Below are positions 8,595-16,866 of a DNA stretch of 64,000 bases, piece after piece. Location: positions 372,001 through 436,000 of the forward strand of contig NZ_CP084931.1 of NCBI RefSeq assembly GCF_023822065.1, written 5' to 3'. The translations under genes were made by a program, and so were the position numbers. The stretch comes from Sphingomonas morindae (GTDB taxonomy: Bacteria; Pseudomonadota; Alphaproteobacteria; Sphingomonadales; Sphingomonadaceae). Within the stretch, counting starts at the first letter, position 1. Every line of letters begins with the position of its first letter. A model generated the notes under the pieces. The model ran no database searches. It was not told the origin of the DNA and was given only the letters and a program-made list of their open reading frames with translations.

Positions 8595-10478
8595 CTAGCC
8601 GAGCAGCGCCTCCGCCTGATCGAGCAGGGCGCCGAAGCGCGCGATGATCGCCTGATAGGGCGCCGGGCTCGCCATATCGAGCCCGGCCTTTTTCAGGATC
8701 GCATAGCCATAATCCGAGCCGCCGGCCTGGAGCACGCCGAGATAGCGATCGCGCGCGCCCGCCTCTCCGCCGACCAGCTGATCGGCGAAATAGGTCGCTG
8801 CGGTGATCGACGTGGCATATTGGAAGACATAGAAGCCGCCGTAGAAATGCGGCACGAAGCACCATTCGGCGGCATAGGTCGGGTCGATCGTCATGCGCGG
8901 CCCGTGATAGCGGCGCAGCAGATCGAGATAGAGGCTGGTGAAGCGGCCGCCCGACGTGCCCTCGCCCCGCTCCGCCAGATCGTGGATCGCTGCCTGGAAT
9001 TCGGCGAACATCGTCTGGCGGTAGAGCGTGCCGCGGATCGTCTCCAGCTGCTGGCCGATATAGAAGAGCTTCTCCTCCTTGGTGCGCGCGCTGGCCAGCA
9101 TCGCATGGGCGAGCAGCGTCTCGTGACAGGTCGAGGCGATCTCGGCGATGAAGGTGGGGTAGCTGGCGGTCTCGAACGGCTGGGCGGCATTGCCCAGCAG
9201 CGAATGCATCGCATGGCCCCATTCATGCGCATAGGTGGTGAGCCCGTCATATTTGTCCGACAGGTTGAGCAGCAGATAGGGATGCACGTCATAGGCGCCG
9301 GGGTTCATATAGGCGCCGGGGGCCTTGCCGGTGCGCGGGCGCGGATCCATCCAGCGCGCCGCCGTCGCCTTGGCGAACAGCGCGCCGTAGCGCGGGCCGA
9401 GCGGCGCGATCGCGGCGAGCGTCAGCGCGCGCATCTCCTCCAGCGTGAAGCGGCGCGGCAGCGTCACCAGCGGCGGGTAGATGTCGTAATAATGCAGGTC
9501 GGGCAGGCCGAGCATCCGCCGCCGCAACTCCAGATAGCGGTGGAATTGCGGCAGGCCCCGATTCACCTCGGCCACCAGCGTCCGGTAGACGGCTTCCGGA
9601 ATCGCCGGCCCGTACAGCGCCGCCGAGAGCGCATTGGGGAATTTGCGGACGCGGGCGGTGAAGATCTCGGTGCGCACCTGCGTATCGAGATTGGCGCCCA
9701 TGGAATTCTCGAACTGCTTGTAGCTCGCCCAGAATTGGTCGAACACCAGCTTGCGGTCCGCGCGCGACGGGGCGTCGCGGTGCAGCTCATAGCCCTGATC
9801 GTCGAGCCGCACCCGGCTGCCGTCGGACAAAGTGACGGTGGGGCGCGGAATATCGGAGGCGGCGAGCTGCTGCTGGACCGATCCGGGCCCGGCGAAGGGC
9901 ACCGCCGTGGCCGCGATCACCGCCTCCGCCTCGGCATCGAGCGTATGCGGCTGCTGGCGCAGCACATCCTCGATCTGGAAGCGGAATTTGGCGAGGCCGG
10001 GATCGGCGGCGAGAAACGCTTCCAGCCGCGTCCGGCCGATCGCGAGCAGCTCGGGCGCGGTGAAGGCGCTCGCCTCGGCCGCCTGGCCGTACAGCGCGAG
10101 GCCGATCTGCTTGCGCTCCTGATTGGCGGCGATCCGCACATCCTCGTCCGCCTTGAGCGAGGCATAGGTGTAGAGCCGGCCGAGCTGGCGCTGCGCATCC
10201 GATTGCAGCTGCAGCGCCGCGCGCAGCGTGGCGGCGTCCGTGCCCAGCCGGCCGCGATAGCTGCCGATCCGCGCGATCAGCGCCGCCACCGCCTGGCGGT
10301 CCGCCTCCCAGGCCGCGTCGCTGGGATAGAGATCGCGCAGATCCCATTGCGCGGGCGCATCGCTCGCGGGCGGCGCTCCCGGGCCGTCCTGTGTGCCGGC
10401 CTGCGCGGCGGCGCTGCCGGCGCCGGCAAGCGCCAGGGTGGAGACGAGAAGATCGCGGCGGTGAAGATCGGAACGCAT
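8595..10478 (-). CDS. Exported M3-family oligoendopeptidase (PepF-like)
   Basis: A 627-residue zinc metallopeptidase of family M3 (oligoendopeptidase F branch). The zinc site HEWGH is at residues 418-422 in YAHEWGHAMHSLLG, with the third-ligand region FIAEIASTCHETLL about 25 residues later. The N-terminal half is the all-helical lobe that restricts substrates to short peptides. The start at 10478 (MRSDLHRRDLLVSTLALAG) gives a signal sequence with an RRDLL twin-arginine-like motif and an AAAQA cleavage region, so unlike most cytoplasmic PepF proteins this one is probably exported to the periplasm. A longer open frame to 10586 has no signal-like start and was rejected. It is divergent from another peptide/ester hydrolase gene at 10627, which also has a signal peptide; both may process small peptides in the periplasm. 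Confidence 0.9.
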   Translation of the reverse strand: MRSDLHRRDLLVSTLALAGAGSAAAQAGTQDGPGAPPASDAPAQWDLRDLYPSDAAWEADRQAVAALIARIGSYRGRLGTDAATLRAALQLQSDAQRQLGRLYTYASLKADEDVRIAANQERKQIGLALYGQAAEASAFTAPELLAIGRTRLEAFLAADPGLAKFRFQIEDVLRQQPHTLDAEAEAVIAATAVPFAGPGSVQQQLAASDIPRPTVTLSDGSRVRLDDQGYELHRDAPSRADRKLVFDQFWASYKQFENSMGANLDTQVRTEIFTARVRKFPNALSAALYGPAIPEAVYRTLVAEVNRGLPQFHRYLELRRRMLGLPDLHYYDIYPPLVTLPRRFTLEEMRALTLAAIAPLGPRYGALFAKATAARWMDPRPRTGKAPGAYMNPGAYDVHPYLLLNLSDKYDGLTTYAHEWGHAMHSLLGNAAQPFETASYPTFIAEIASTCHETLLAHAMLASARTKEEKLFYIGQQLETIRGTLYRQTMFAEFQAAIHDLAERGEGTSGGRFTSLYLDLLRRYHGPRMTIDPTYAAEWCFVPHFYGGFYVFQYATSITAATYFADQLVGGEAGARDRYLGVLQAGGSDYGYAILKKAGLDMASPAPYQAIIARFGALLDQAEALLG

Positions 10479-10626
10479 TGGCCCAGCCCCTGCCGGCCCG
10501 GAAGTGGCGGCACAGACTGGACTATTCCAGCTTCGCGGCGCCCGCGCCAGCCCTGCCGGCTTGTCAAGCGCGCCCTCGCCCGTCACACCCGCTGCGGGGG
10601 AATGGATCGTCAGTCAGGGATCGCCA

Positions 10627-12549
10627 ATGTCTCGTCTCGCGCTGTATATGCTTGCCCTGTCCGCCGGGTCCGCGCTGGCCGCGCCGCCCAAGCCGGCGGC
10701 CGCGCCCGATGCCTCGGTGCAGCTGGGCAGCGACATTCCGGCCAAATGGGTCGAACCCCAGAATGACTATGATTATGTGAAGCGCGACGTGATGATCCCG
10801 ATGCGCGACGGCGTGAAGCTGCACACGGTGATCGTGGTGCCCAAGGCGGCGCATGGCGCGCCCATGCTGCTCGAGCGCACCCCCTATGACGCCAAGTTCA
10901 ACGCCAAGACCGATGCGCCCCGCATGCGCGACGCGGTCTGGTCGGCCGATCGCGAATGGGTGGACGATGGCTACATCATCGTTTCGCAGGATATTCGCGG
11001 CAAATACGGGTCCGAGGGCAAATATGTGATGACGCGGCCGCCGATCGGCCCGCTCAACCCCAGCAAGACCGACGACACGACCGACGCCTATGACACGATC
11101 GAGTGGCTCTCCAAGCATGTGCCCGAGAGCAACGGCAAGGTCGGCATGATCGGCTCCTCCTATGATGGCTGGACGGTCGCCATGGCGCTGCTCGGCCCGC
11201 ATCCGGCGCTCAAGGTGGCGGCGCCCGAAAGCCCGATGATCGACGGCTGGATGGGCGACGACTGGTTCCATTACGGCGCCTTCCGCCAGGTTAATCTCGA
11301 TTATTTCACGGGCCAGACGAGCAAGACCGGCGAGGGCGCGAGCGTGCCGCGCGTCGGCTATGACGATTATCAGAATTTCCTGGATGCCGGGTCCGCCGGC
11401 GCCTGGGCGGAGACGCACGGCTTCCGCCAGCTGCCCTGGTGGAACCGTCTGTCCGCCCACCCGGCCTATGACGCCTTCTGGCATAGCCAGGCGCTCGACC
11501 GGCTGCTCGCCGCCAAGCCCAGCACCGTGCCGACCATGTGGCTCCAGGGCCTGTGGGATCAAGAGGATATCTATGGCGCCATCCACAGCTGGGAGGCGCT
11601 CCGAGCCAAGGGACTGAACAGCACCAACTATTTGGTCATGGGTCCGTGGTTCCACAGCCAGGTGAACCGCTCGGCCTGGTCGCTCGGGCCGCTCAAATGG
11701 AATGGCGACACCGCCGCCGATTTCCGCCGCACCGTGCTCATTCCCTTCTTCGACACCTATCTGCGCGATCAGCCGCCCGCGACCCCGACGCCCAAGGTGC
11801 TGATCTATAATCCCTCGGAAAATCATTGGGATCGCTTTGCCGATTGGCCGGGCGCCGGGCCCGGCGCGCTGACCCCCTTCTACTTCCAGCCGGCCGGCGG
11901 GCTGGCCGCGCAGGCGCCGGCGTCGGGCGCGGACAGCTATGTCTCCGATCCCGCCAAGCCGGTGCCGTTCGAGCCGCTGCCCGCGCGCTTCGGCGATCAT
12001 GCCAGCTGGACGACCTGGCTGGTGCAGGACCAGCGCTTCGTCTCCACCCGGCCCGACGTGCTGAGCTACCAGACGCCGCCGCTCGAGCAGCCGGTGCGGC
12101 TGGAAGGCGCGCCCTTCGCCGATCTCTTCGTCAAGACCAGCGGCACCGACGCGGATTTCGTCGTGAAGATCATCGACGTCTATCCGCCGACCGATTCCGA
12201 GCAGCCCGAGATGGGCGGCTATCAGCTCCCGATCAGCCTCGATATCTTCCGCGGCCGCTACCGCACCGGCTTCGATACGCCCACCGCCATTCCGGCAGGG
12301 CAGATCCAGGAATATAAGTTCCGGCTGCCGACGGTGAACTATGTCTTCAAGCCCGGGCACCGGATCATGGTGCAGGTCCAGTCCAGCCTGTTCCCGCTCT
12401 ATGATCGCAATCCGCAGACCTTCGTGCCCAACATCTTCTTCGCCAAGCCCGGTGACTATAAGCCGGCGACGATGACGGTGGCGCACGGCGCCGAGGGACG
12501 CAGCGCCGTGCTGCTGCCGATCGTGGCGGCGAGCACGGCGCTGCGCTGA
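10627..12549 (+). CDS. Secreted CocE/NonD hydrolase, alpha-amino-acid ester hydrolase type
   Basis: A 640-residue S15-fold serine hydrolase with a signal peptide (MSRLALYMLALSAGSALAAP). The nucleophile elbow GSSYDGW places the serine at about residue 178. The charge-relay aspartate lies in the stretch WLQGLWDQEDIYGA and the histidine in MGPWFHSQVN. The C-terminal ~220 residues form the jelly-roll X-Pro dipeptidyl-peptidase C-domain (from about YLRDQPPATPTPKVLIYNP). Length and motifs fit the alpha-amino-acid ester hydrolases, which acylate or hydrolyse beta-lactams and amino-acid esters in the periplasm; glutaryl-7-ACA acylase is the older name for such proteins. The natural substrate of the group is not settled. 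The ATG at 10627 has AGGGA upstream; the frame is open further upstream but without a signal peptide. Confidence 0.88.
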   Translation: MSRLALYMLALSAGSALAAPPKPAAAPDASVQLGSDIPAKWVEPQNDYDYVKRDVMIPMRDGVKLHTVIVVPKAAHGAPMLLERTPYDAKFNAKTDAPRMRDAVWSADREWVDDGYIIVSQDIRGKYGSEGKYVMTRPPIGPLNPSKTDDTTDAYDTIEWLSKHVPESNGKVGMIGSSYDGWTVAMALLGPHPALKVAAPESPMIDGWMGDDWFHYGAFRQVNLDYFTGQTSKTGEGASVPRVGYDDYQNFLDAGSAGAWAETHGFRQLPWWNRLSAHPAYDAFWHSQALDRLLAAKPSTVPTMWLQGLWDQEDIYGAIHSWEALRAKGLNSTNYLVMGPWFHSQVNRSAWSLGPLKWNGDTAADFRRTVLIPFFDTYLRDQPPATPTPKVLIYNPSENHWDRFADWPGAGPGALTPFYFQPAGGLAAQAPASGADSYVSDPAKPVPFEPLPARFGDHASWTTWLVQDQRFVSTRPDVLSYQTPPLEQPVRLEGAPFADLFVKTSGTDADFVVKIIDVYPPTDSEQPEMGGYQLPISLDIFRGRYRTGFDTPTAIPAGQIQEYKFRLPTVNYVFKPGHRIMVQVQSSLFPLYDRNPQTFVPNIFFAKPGDYKPATMTVAHGAEGRSAVLLPIVAASTALR

Positions 12550-12552
12550 GGC

Positions 12553-14376
12553 TCAGCGCACCGAGGCCGGGGCGGCGGCGGCCGCCCCCGATGTCGCCGG
12601 GGCCAGGCCGAGCGACGCGACCCGGGTCGTGATCTTGGCGGAAAGCGCGAGGGCATGTTTGCGGTCCGCCTCGGCGGCGGCGGCATCGCCCAGCCGCTGT
12701 TCCGCCAATCCGCGCACATAAAAGCCCAGCGCATTGTCCGGTGTCGCCGGCAGCAGCCGGTCATAATCGGCGCGCGCCTCGGCGAAGCGGCCGAGCCGGA
12801 AGCGGAGGAGCGCGCGGCTGTCGAGAATGGCGGCATCATTGGGGCGACGCCGCAGCGCCGCCGCGCAATCGCTCTCGGCCTCGGCGAGCCCGCTATTGGC
12901 GAGCGCACGCGCCCAGCAGCGCCCGTTCAGCGCCAAGACGCGGCCGCTATCCTCCTTGTGGCTGTCGAGCCAGCGCGTGAAATTGACGATCGCGCGCGGA
13001 TAGTCGCCGGCGCCCGTCAGCAGCGAGCCCAGCAACAGGCGCTGGTCCGCCGTCGCCGGGAGATCGGCATCGGCCGCCTCGAGATCGGCGCGCGCCTCGG
13101 CCTCCTTGTCATCCTTCAGCCGCAGCCGCGCCCGGCTCAGCCGCACCTCGCCATCGTGCGGGGCGAGCCGGATCGCCTCGTCCAGATCGCGCGCGGCCTC
13201 GGCATCGCGGTTGAGCGCGCGCAGCGCATCGGCGCGCAGCACGCGGTAATGCGCAATGTCGGGCGCGAGCGCGATCGCCTTGTCGAGATCCGCCAGCCCG
13301 TCCTTGCGATCCGCCGCCACGCGCACCGCGCCGCGCCGGGCATAGCCGGCGGCGTCCTTGGGCTCGTCCCCGCTCCCCGCCCCCGGTAGCGCGAGCGTGC
13401 CGCCCTTGGCGTCGACCGCGCCCTTGGGATGAAGGCCGAACAGGGGGCCGCCCTCATAGGTGAACCAGAGCCGCCCGACGTCATTATCGACAAAGATCCG
13501 GTGCGTGAGGAAGAAATCGAAGCCGATCAGCATGTCGACATCAAGGCCGGGCGCGTCCGCGAAATCGATCACCGGCCGGGGGATGATCTCGCCGTTCAGG
13601 TCCAGCCGCTCGAACTGCGCGCGCCAGGTGCGGGCAGAGCCTTGCCCGATGCCTGTGGACTCGCCCACCTCGGTGACGCCTTGGCCGCCCGGCACCACGC
13701 CCGCACGGCGCGCGGCGGCACGGGTGAGCAGCGAGCTTTCGGCGCCGGAATCGAAGATGGCGCGGATCGGCACGTCGTTCAGCCGCACCGTCCCGGTCGG
13801 GCTATGCTCGGTCTTATCGGCCGGCTCCAGCTTCAGCATCGTCACCGGGCGCTGCCCCGCCCAATAAGCGAGATTGCCGGTGCCGCAGCCCTGCGTCTTC
13901 ATCAGCCGGACGACGCCGTGCGGCAGATCATATTCGATATCGGCGATGCCGAGAATATTCTGGCCGAGCAGCCCGGCCGTGCCGAAATCGCTGCCGCCCA
14001 CCGCGAACTCGATATTGCGCAGCGGAATACCGGCGAAGACGAAGCGCTTGGCCACCGCGCTGCGCAGCCGGCTCGAGCCGCCAATGCCCGTCATCCGCAT
14101 CTCGGTGCCCAGATCCCTGACGACCATGCCGTAGCGGGCCGCCGCGGCGGGCGCGATGGTGCTGAAAAAAGCGCCGCTATCCAGGATGAAGCGGGCTTCG
14201 GTGTCGTTGATGCTGGCGGTGACGATCGCGCGATTGCCGCTGATCGTCACGGGCAGTTCCACCATCTGCTTGATTTCACATTTGGCCCAGGCCGGCCCCC
14301 CGATCAGGGCCAAAAAGACCATCGCCACCCGGCCGATCAGCGACCGGACAGCGCCCGAACACGTAACCATCCCCAT
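12553..14376 (-). CDS. Secreted protein with two retropepsin-like aspartyl protease domains and TPRs
   Basis: A 607-residue exported protein. After a signal peptide (VAMVFLALIGGPAWAKC, cleavage about residue 31) come two retropepsin-like domains in tandem: the first with the catalytic FILDSGA (Asp66) and a matching GLLGQNILG near 136-143, the second with AIFDSGA (Asp209) and DMLIGFDFF near 271-279. Retropepsins normally work as homodimers with one DSGA/DTGA per chain, so two in one chain could pair intramolecularly as in pepsin; this is inference. From about residue 345 to 590 the sequence is a run of tetratricopeptide-like repeats (for example AARDLDEAIRLAPHDGEVRL). The ATG at 14376 has AAGGGGGA just upstream; a longer frame to 14421 lacks this. 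Convergent with the ester hydrolase gene, whose stop codon is three bases away. Targets are unknown. Confidence 0.82.
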   Translation of the reverse strand: MGMVTCSGAVRSLIGRVAMVFLALIGGPAWAKCEIKQMVELPVTISGNRAIVTASINDTEARFILDSGAFFSTIAPAAAARYGMVVRDLGTEMRMTGIGGSSRLRSAVAKRFVFAGIPLRNIEFAVGGSDFGTAGLLGQNILGIADIEYDLPHGVVRLMKTQGCGTGNLAYWAGQRPVTMLKLEPADKTEHSPTGTVRLNDVPIRAIFDSGAESSLLTRAAARRAGVVPGGQGVTEVGESTGIGQGSARTWRAQFERLDLNGEIIPRPVIDFADAPGLDVDMLIGFDFFLTHRIFVDNDVGRLWFTYEGGPLFGLHPKGAVDAKGGTLALPGAGSGDEPKDAAGYARRGAVRVAADRKDGLADLDKAIALAPDIAHYRVLRADALRALNRDAEAARDLDEAIRLAPHDGEVRLSRARLRLKDDKEAEARADLEAADADLPATADQRLLLGSLLTGAGDYPRAIVNFTRWLDSHKEDSGRVLALNGRCWARALANSGLAEAESDCAAALRRRPNDAAILDSRALLRFRLGRFAEARADYDRLLPATPDNALGFYVRGLAEQRLGDAAAAEADRKHALALSAKITTRVASLGLAPATSGAAAAAPASVR

Positions 14377-14457
14377 GCCATTCCCCCTTGCCCCGGAGCT
14401 TGGTAGCGCGCGTCGACCCAAGGCGTAAATCAGGGAATTCGCAGACTTGATCCTATT

Positions 14458-15621
14458 TCAGCTCGGCCAGGCGGTGCGATCGACGGGCGGCAGCGCCGCG
14501 CCGGCATCGGCGAGCAGCGGCGCCAGCGTCGGCGGCGCATAGCGGCGGCGCGGCGGCGCGGGACCGGCCTCCCGCGTCAGCGTCGCCACCGCCGCGCCCC
14601 AGCGCGCCACCACGCTGGCGTGGATCGCCTCGTTCACCGTCGGCAGCGTCTGGCCATCGGGATCGCGCGGCACATAGAGGCGCCGGCCGAAGCCGAGCGC
14701 AACGCCGCGCTCGCAGACGCGGCGGTACACGGGCGCGAGGCGGCTATAGGCGAAGCTGCCACGGCTGGACTGGTGCTGGGGCGCGTGCGGATCGAGCGTG
14801 GCCGGGCTCGGCAGGCAGGCGGGATCGAGCACCAGCCCCGCCGCCGCCGCGCGCGTCGCCATCCACAGCAGCGGGATATCGGCCAGCGCGCGATCGCCAT
14901 AGCCGCCGCCGACATCGGCATGGGCGCCGGCGAACCAGGTCTGATCGATGCTCTGGCCCGGCAAGGCGCGACCGGTCCAGAAGGTCGGCACGAAGGCGCC
15001 GCGATGCTCGTCGATCGCCAGCGCATGGGCGGCGCGGCGCACGATCGGGCAGGCGCTGGTATCGTGAAAGCCATAGAGGCGGCGATTGACGGGCGCGAAC
15101 AGGCTGCCGGGAAAGCCGAGCGCGCCCACAGTGTCCCACACGCCGAGAAACTGCACCGGCACCGCCTGGTGCGTCGCCGCGCCCGGGTTCGCGCGCAGGA
15201 AATCGGCCGGGCCGCGCGGCGGCGGGGTGCGGTAATGGCGCCAGGCCGCGCCGAGAAAGCCCAGCGCCTGGCGCTTGAGCAGCCCCGCCGCCGCGATCAG
15301 CCCGACCAGGCTGCGCGCGCTGAACGCCCCGCGCGAGAAGCCGAACAGGAACAGCTCGTCGCCCGGCAGATAATTCTGCGCGAGAAACATATAGGCCGAG
15401 CGGATCGCATCATCGACGCCGAGGCCGGTGCCGCCCTCGACAATCTCGCCCGCGCGCAGCCCGGTGGTGCCCACCCCGCGCAGATACAGCACGGATTGCA
15501 GCACGCCGCCCGTGCCGGTGGTGGCGTGGATCGAGCGGGCGAGGCGCACGACATTGGTATCGGCGCCGCCGACATCGGCATTGTTCCAGGTGCCGTCGAA
15601 ACACACCACCAGCCTTTTCAT
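14458..15621 (-). CDS. DUF2235 alpha/beta hydrolase (Tle1-like phospholipase fold)
   Basis: A 387-residue protein whose first ~270 residues are a DUF2235 domain: start MKRLVVCFDGTWNNADVGG, glycine-rich YLRGVGTTGLRAGEIVEGG, and the nucleophile elbow LFGFSRGAFSARSL with the GxSxG serine near residue 97. DUF2235 is the catalytic fold of the type VI secretion phospholipase effectors of the Tle1 group, and is also found in uncharacterised soluble hydrolases. A catalytic-type aspartate is seen in WFAGAHADVGGGY. There is no signal peptide and no membrane helix. The gene starts 17 bases after the stop of the muramidase gene, and the two are probably one transcript. No VgrG, Hcp, PAAR or adjacent immunity gene is present, so an effector role is only a hypothesis. 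It may equally be a housekeeping esterase. Confidence 0.8.
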   Translation of the reverse strand: MKRLVVCFDGTWNNADVGGADTNVVRLARSIHATTGTGGVLQSVLYLRGVGTTGLRAGEIVEGGTGLGVDDAIRSAYMFLAQNYLPGDELFLFGFSRGAFSARSLVGLIAAAGLLKRQALGFLGAAWRHYRTPPPRGPADFLRANPGAATHQAVPVQFLGVWDTVGALGFPGSLFAPVNRRLYGFHDTSACPIVRRAAHALAIDEHRGAFVPTFWTGRALPGQSIDQTWFAGAHADVGGGYGDRALADIPLLWMATRAAAAGLVLDPACLPSPATLDPHAPQHQSSRGSFAYSRLAPVYRRVCERGVALGFGRRLYVPRDPDGQTLPTVNEAIHASVVARWGAAVATLTREAGPAPPRRRYAPPTLAPLLADAGAALPPVDRTAWPS

Positions 15622-15638
15622 CGCGCGCGCCGCGCGGA

Positions 15639-16433
15639 TCAGGCGGCGGCGGCGAGCGGCGCGGCCTCGCCCGACAGCGCCGCCAGCGTCGCCGCATCGG
15701 GCGCGCCGGTCTGCGGCAGGCCCGCCGATTTCTGGAAGGCCTTGAGCGCGGAGATGGTCAGGCGGCCCTTGATGCCGTCGATCCCGCCCGTCTCGGCACC
15801 GCGATAGCTGAGCCAGAGCTGCGCCGCGCGCAACACCACATCCGGACAGCCGCGCGCCTCGAACTGGGCGCAGGCGAGTTGCAGCCGCTCGTCATAGCGG
15901 TTCCGCGCATAATCGGCGCCATTGTAGATGCGGGCATAATCGGCCCAGCGCTTGGCGGTGACGGCCGCGCGCAGCCCGCTCGCGGCGATGAAGCGCGCCA
16001 TGCCGGCGAGCTGCGCATCCTCGCTGGCGACGAACGCCTCCACCATCGCGGCGGCGGACTCGAAGCCCGCCTTGGCATGGTTGAGGCCGAGGATCTGGCC
16101 CAGCCCCCAGGAGGCGCTGGCCAAGGCCGCGTCCTCGTCAAGCTGGAGCGCCGCCTGCAGCCGCACATATTGGTGCGCGCCGCCCGCGCCATAGCCGCCC
16201 GCCGTGGGCGCGCTGACGTCCGGATCATGGGCATCGAAGCGCCCGCCGGTGAGGCGGTGGAAAATATGCCGCTCGAACAGGATTTTGGGCCGCCGATCGG
16301 GCTGGAAGCCGGCACCCGCCGTCTCCACCGCGAGCAGTGCCCAAAGGCTGGCCGGCGTGGCGCCGATCGTCGCGCAGGCCTCGTCCAGCGCGGCCTGGCC
16401 GAGCGGCGTTCCGTGTCCGGTGAACCTGTCCAT
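15639..16433 (-). CDS. N-acetylmuramidase (phage-endolysin type) with C-terminal peptidoglycan-binding domain
   Basis: A 264-residue protein with an N-acetylmuramidase domain (PF11860/DUF3380 type, about residues 15-190) and a short peptidoglycan-binding domain at the C-terminus (about 205-255, GRLTISALKAFQKSAGLPQT). The catalytic domain shows LWALLAVETAGAGF, KILFERHIFHRLTGGRF, ASWGLGQILGLN and YARIYNGADYARNRYDERL, all family hallmarks of the endolysins that cut between N-acetylmuramic acid and N-acetylglucosamine. No signal peptide is present, so export would need a holin, another secretion route or lysis. The ATG at 16433 is preceded by GGGGAGGTGAG, one of the best ribosome-binding sites in the window; a longer frame to 16751 is not supported. 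It heads a two-gene unit with the DUF2235 hydrolase. A stable hairpin lies about 50 bases upstream. No other phage gene surrounds it. Confidence 0.85.
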   Translation of the reverse strand: MDRFTGHGTPLGQAALDEACATIGATPASLWALLAVETAGAGFQPDRRPKILFERHIFHRLTGGRFDAHDPDVSAPTAGGYGAGGAHQYVRLQAALQLDEDAALASASWGLGQILGLNHAKAGFESAAAMVEAFVASEDAQLAGMARFIAASGLRAAVTAKRWADYARIYNGADYARNRYDERLQLACAQFEARGCPDVVLRAAQLWLSYRGAETGGIDGIKGRLTISALKAFQKSAGLPQTGAPDAATLAALSGEAAPLAAAA

Positions 16434-16482
16434 CTCACCTCCCCTTTGCTGTGCTGTGGCGACAGGCGGAGGGGACCGTTGC

Positions 16483-16500
16483 CAGGCATTCGCATGCCTG
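16483..16500 (-). repeat. Perfect hairpin CAGGCAT-N4-ATGCCTG in the muramidase leader
   Basis: Seven-base arms separated by four bases. Read on the muramidase strand the loop is GCGA, a GNRA tetraloop, so a very stable RNA hairpin could form if transcription starts upstream. It ends 50 bases before the muramidase ATG. It could be an operator or a leader structure; neither is proven. Confidence 0.4.
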
Positions 16501-16770
16501 CCCGGCGTATCGAGTCGCGTCCGTGTGTCGTGCCGATAGTAGAGAAGTGGCGGACTGAAACAAGTCGTGCCGAGGCGGCGGAATCGGTTTCTCGCCATGA
16601 TGGCAGGAATACAGTCGCCGGACGATCCATTCTTCATAGGTACTTGATTGCGACCGGATCTTTTGAAAGCTGCTGCTAGGCAGGTGCCCCGCGCCTGTGT
16701 GGAACCGGCGCATCGGCCGCAGCCCGTGCCGGCGGCGAGGCGTTTGCGCAAAGCCAGGCCGGCTTTATGC

Positions 16771-16785
16771 TAAACCATCGGTTTA
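16771..16785. repeat. Inverted repeat TAAACC-ATC-GGTTTA upstream of the glycosyltransferase gene
   Basis: A perfect 6-bp palindrome with a 3-base spacer in an AT-rich pocket, followed by a pyrimidine run (CTTTCTTTTCC). It sits 82 bases upstream of the glycosyltransferase ATG, so it is more likely an operator or promoter element than a terminator. Confidence 0.3.
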
Positions 16786-16866
16786 CTTTCTTTTCCTACA
16801 AAGGCGCCACCTGCCGCACGCGCCGATCCGCGTCCGCGCGCGATGCGGGCCACGGGAGGTTGACCG

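Larger units (their letters stand above)
16434..16866. promoter_or_regulatory. Divergent intergenic region with two inverted repeats
   Basis: About 430 bases between the muramidase gene and the glycosyltransferase gene, with no convincing reading frame. It must hold promoters for both directions. It is less GC-rich than its flanks, and two perfect inverted repeats are described separately. Confidence 0.5.

Noticed and set aside
14458-16433. A prophage lysis module
   Set aside because: No holin, spanin, capsid, tail or integrase gene is found around the muramidase. It is kept as a two-gene cassette only.
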